From: Kalaharituber pfeilii
Taxonomy: Eukaryota > Ascomycota > Pezizomycetes > Pezizales > Pezizaceae
Reading direction: 5' to 3'
Length of the DNA: 57,350 bases
Assembly (NCBI GenBank): GCA_015179045.1
Contig: WHUZ01000166.1
Coordinates: forward strand, 1-57,350
Both the position numbers and the translations under genes were made by a program. Positions within the stretch are counted from its first letter, which is position 1; each line of letters begins with the position of its first letter. Positions 54,166 to 57,350 of this stretch are shown here, piece after piece. The notes beneath the pieces were generated by a model. The model made no database searches and was not told the DNA's origin. It worked only from the letters and a program-made list of their open reading frames with translations.

Positions 54166-55198
54166 CCTGGTCAGCCTTCTTCTATTAGTAATAGGTGGTA
54201 GTGAGGTTCATGATATCTATGAGGGCCTTTCTGGCTTCGTCTGAAGTCTACTCTATAGCTTCCTTTAGCTTCTAAGCCGTCTCATTTGCAGTTTTTCAGA
54301 AGGTTGCCATTTTTGGTATTTCTTTATAGGCCTATACGACCTTTTTTGATGATGTGGGAGCTGGTATAGGAGTCCAGTATGCTGCCTTCTTTCCTTTTGT
54401 AGAGAATGAAGATAAAGATCCCCATATAGATGCAAACACCTATGAAAGTGATACTTTCAGTTTCAGTGATTAAACTCCTATAATCTCAGGGAAGATGGGA
54501 GCTTGTTGCAATGGCAGATAGGGTGTTAACTGACTCTGAGACCAAAGATATGGCTGCTGCTGAAAATACTGTTATAGAGGATATTTCAGTATTGGAAGTA
54601 ATAGTTGAAATTGTATATGTGGTATTCCTCGTAAGAATACTTTCACAGATTTAATGACCTTAGAGATTTGGCTTTGGATAGTAGTTAAGGTATATAGGTA
54701 ATCGGAGGTTTGGCAGCTAGGTCATACTCTAGGTCAGCTTCTATAGAGATATGTATTAAGTCTTTGTATTCTTCTAAGCTCTCAAAAGGTTGGTTACTGA
54801 GCAGAAAGGTGACCTCTATTGAGTCATCTCGAGGGGCTTCTAATATAATATTTTATATAAGTCTGGCTCTTTGTATAGGAGAGAGCTATCAGTGTGTGAT
54901 ATCTAGCTCTCACTATGTGGTATTTAACTAAAATGTTAGCCAATAAATGTGGCTGTCAGTAGCTAGTTAGAGCTAGTGGGCTTTGTCAGTCTCTTGCTAC
55001 AGAAATTCAATATCGGCATGGAGTTGTTCTTGCTGCAATTGCTGTGATACAAGCTCATTATAGTAGAAATTAATCTGCTCTCTTAATTTCTATGTACAGG
55101 TTAGTGTATTATAGTCATCAGCAATTATAAGGTACATAATCAGTATGATTAGAAGTAGGATATGGAGTATGAGGATAAATAGAAGTTAAGTAGTTTAA
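54166..55198 (-). pseudogene. gag: Gag-region interior of element D between its two LTR copies
   Basis: About 1 kb separates the D LTRs, too short for a full element. In reverse, the part next to the right LTR is a 5' untranslated and gag-like region; the part next to the left LTR reads MATF, a stop, KTANETA then KLKEAIE, resembling helical Gag sequence. No pol motif is present, so most of the element has been lost. Frames are full of stops. Confidence 0.5.
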
Positions 55199-55791
55199 TG
55201 TTACTACTAGGTGCTTTAATATTCCTAAGTGGTAGTAGCTCGATATGAATAGTATGGCTAAAGGTGAGCGACGAAGAAGAGCAGATAGAAGGTAAGTGAT
55301 AAACTTAGAGTTTGAGTAAAACTTAGGACACCACTAGTATTTTTATTCTTTGTAACTAATAGTTGGCAGCTGAGACTTATATAGTAAGCACTCATTATAT
55401 AAGACTTATTAATAATTAATAATATAACTATAACATGATAATACAATCTCATAAAATAGATAAGTAAATATAGAAACAGTAATATAATAGAAATATATAA
55501 TAATATAGATCCCCTTTTCAAAACCAATAACTAGACAAAGTATTATCTATATTGTAATCATGCATTATTAGTAAAGGTATTATAAGTAACACTAGTTGTA
55601 ACATAAGCAACATGCATATATTAGTATAGTGTATGTACAAGAATTGATACATATGTCTATGAGGTAACTACTGAACAATTAAAGTGTACTATAGCTCACC
55701 TAGTATTAATCAAATATATTTTAGTAAATCTTATAATAATATGGTAGTAGTACCTTTCTGATATTTGGTATATTTTTACCTTTGGCCACAA
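55199..55791 (-). repeat. LTR of element D, copy 2
   Basis: Starts TGTTACTACTAGGTGCTTTA. Its right end, CCACAA, runs straight into the A3 LTR start, so the last bases may be missing. ACACCACTAG near 55329 is the reverse of the conserved LTR priming motif. Confidence 0.75.
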
Positions 55792-56529
55792 TGTTACGGG
55801 CGTGAGGTGCTCAGCTCCGGTGGGCACTGGAAGGGACTAGATATTACGGCTATGGTGAGGAAAACGGCGGTGCTAGCATCATCCCGGAAGTGTGAATATG
55901 GCGGGTCAGAATGGCTATAGAGGTGTATACAGCAGACTGGAAGGGCAGCTACTCGGCAGAGAGCTCACAGTGGAGTGTAGCGATTCATGGCCGTAATGAT
56001 AGAATAATAGGTTCAGAGTCATAGAGGACTTAGGATACCGCTTGTGTCTTGATTCTTCTAACTATGCTATCGCCAGCCGGCGCTTATATAGACTTCAGTG
56101 CAGTCATACATGAGGAGTCAATAAATAAATAATTGGCTAACTCCGTGGCAATTCCTTATCAATGCCAATACCTATGGTAATAGGCACAGGTAACAAAAAC
56201 ATACAAAAATAGTATGGGATAAAGATAACGGATATACTAATGTATGTGCATATATAAATAAAGCTTCCATAATTCGAGTATATACATCAAGCTGCATTCT
56301 GGATGACACACCCTTCCGTAGTACTGCCCTATCTAAATGATACGAGAATTAACAGCCAAGCCTAACAGGTGATCAGTCTGGTCAATCAGCATTGGTCTTA
56401 TGTTCAATTGCAGAGTCAGTGTTTTCCCCTTAGCAGGTAAGTCTGCACCTTTAGCTGTGGCAGCTAATTAGTAGTGTCACCCTTGCCCCTTGCCACAGTA
56501 GTAGGCAAGTTTCCACCTTAGCCATAACA
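55792..56529 (-). repeat. 3' LTR of A3 (738 bp)
   Basis: Begins TGTTACGGGCGTGAGGTGCT and ends CCTTAGCCATAACA, followed by TTACCCCCTG, the reverse of the polypurine tract. An extra GGTGCTAGCATCATCCCGG-like segment near 55870-55890 distinguishes it from the A2 LTRs. Confidence 0.9.
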
Positions 56530-56859
56530 TTACCCCCTGTTTAGGGTACTCGTCCTGAGCAACAATCACCAACAGAAAACTGAACTAATTGGGATTGTGG
56601 GTCTCATACTGTAGCTATCAGTGTATCTTATACGCGAGGTAATACACGAGCTGAACCGCAGTTGCCTGTGGCCGATAGTGAGACTGGTGTGTCTTTCACT
56701 CATCCTCAATGAGCCATTAAAAACCTTCCTGAAGACAAAACCTAGTAGGAAAAAGTCTTCATAAGGAAAAGGTACTCACGTCAATGAACCATCCGAGTAG
56801 CATGGCCATACAGAATTTCTATTTATACGATATGCTCTGTCTCATGAGCATCAATACTT

Positions 56860-57350
56860 TATTAGACCATAGGGTCCTGAAGGCTTTCTCAGATATTGAT
56901 CATGGAACTCTCTGACAGAATCCAACGATCTACGAAGATTCTCAACCATTTCCCAAGTCTTATCATGCCTGCCATAGTTCGGTCATGGAAGATGTGGAGA
57001 TACTATTTGGGAGTCTGTATTACACACTCTCTGCAATACCAGACATTGCGCGTTAGAGACTCTGTCGGTCTGGGGGTAGTAAGTGGTACAGAGTTAGAGT
57101 TCTGTAATGTCTTTGAAAAGGGCTGAGGCAAATTATGGTCCACATTCAGAGGTGAAGTAGCGGGGTAGACCAAATTGGCTGAGGACGTCATTGAAGGTGT
57201 TGGTAACGTCTCGACTTGTCAAAGTGTTTTTTACCGGTGTATAGTGCAGTACTGCATTTCGGTGAACTGGTTTGTGATAACTGAAATAGTGTTAAAGCCC
57301 TCGGTAGTTCTCCAACAAAGTCTATAGCTATCTCCTACCAAGGCTTCGTA
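56860..57350 (-). pseudogene. pol: Integrase core joined to half a chromodomain in A3
   Basis: In reverse, TSRDVTNTFNDVLSQFGLPR, YFTSECGP, a stop, FASALFKDI and YYPQTD of the integrase core are followed within about 100 bp by NYGRHDKTWEMVENLRRSLD and SVREFHD of the chromodomain end. The roughly 580 bp that lie between these points in A1 (about 5703-6283) are absent, exactly as in A2. Confidence 0.8.

Larger units (their letters stand above)
55792..57350 (-). mobile_element. Ty3/gypsy element A3, 3' part only (runs off the window)
   Basis: The 3' LTR, polypurine tract, 3' untranslated region and the end of pol lie on the minus strand; the remainder is beyond 57350. It is closer to A2 than to A1: it shares the A2 internal deletion and the longer LTR. 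It has more transitions than A2. Confidence 0.88.

Noticed and set aside
54710..54931. 73-codon plus-strand frame
   Set aside because: It is antisense to the D gag-like region, with no motif and no support from the repeated copy at 46580-46783.

Overview
The window is a block of transposable elements from a filamentous fungus, most likely an ascomycete. I found no host gene, rRNA or tRNA gene. The fungal call is an inference. It rests on chromodomain-bearing Ty3/gypsy elements, a Plavaka-type (CACTA superfamily) transposase relic, a Tc1/mariner relic, and heavy C-to-T/G-to-A transition decay of old copies (stops where relatives have Gln, Arg or Trp; Asp to Asn; Cys or His to Tyr). That decay resembles repeat-induced point mutation (RIP).

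Layout. 1-489 is a decayed gypsy RT fragment (G). 490-7353 is a young, nearly intact gypsy element (A1) with 641/642-bp LTRs, gag, and a pol broken by one apparent one-base frameshift. 7354-12415 is a 5'-truncated decayed gypsy element (E) ending in its 3' LTR. 12421-15080 is an array of repeat modules in both orientations, carrying an internally deleted Tc1 element (13152-13774, TA duplication). 15440-16060 holds a minisatellite and an unidentified coding relic. 16585-19135 is a large imperfect palindrome whose right arm carries a miniature LTR element, TRIM1 (18065-18942, duplication TATTC). 21720-24930 is the Plavaka pseudogene, followed by a 28-bp minisatellite. 25840-27700 is a decayed gypsy element (F). 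28058-29760 (minus) is a Lys/Glu-rich coding relic split by a second miniature LTR element, TRIM2 (28195-28853, duplication AGAGG).

29879-38881 is a minus-strand gypsy element (B2) containing a nested minus-strand A-family element (A2, 31253-37220, duplication GACAG). 38882-46313 is a plus-strand copy of the same B family (B1). 46314-55791 is a minus-strand D element with a repeated LTR-gag arrangement, into which a minus-strand C element (46789-53303, duplication TGATG) inserted. 55792-57350 is the 3' end of another A-family copy (A3).

How the parts fit. A, C, D and TRIM2 share LTR starts of the TGTTACGGCT type; B and TRIM1 share TGTTACAGG and nearly the same polypurine tract. In A, B, TRIM1 and TRIM2 the bases just after the 5' LTR are complementary to a site shortly downstream of the LTR TATA box. 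This is the layout of Tf1-type self-primed reverse transcription, so the TRIMs look like non-autonomous partners of the A and B elements. A2 and A3 share one internal deletion, which suggests that a defective subfamily also spread in trans.
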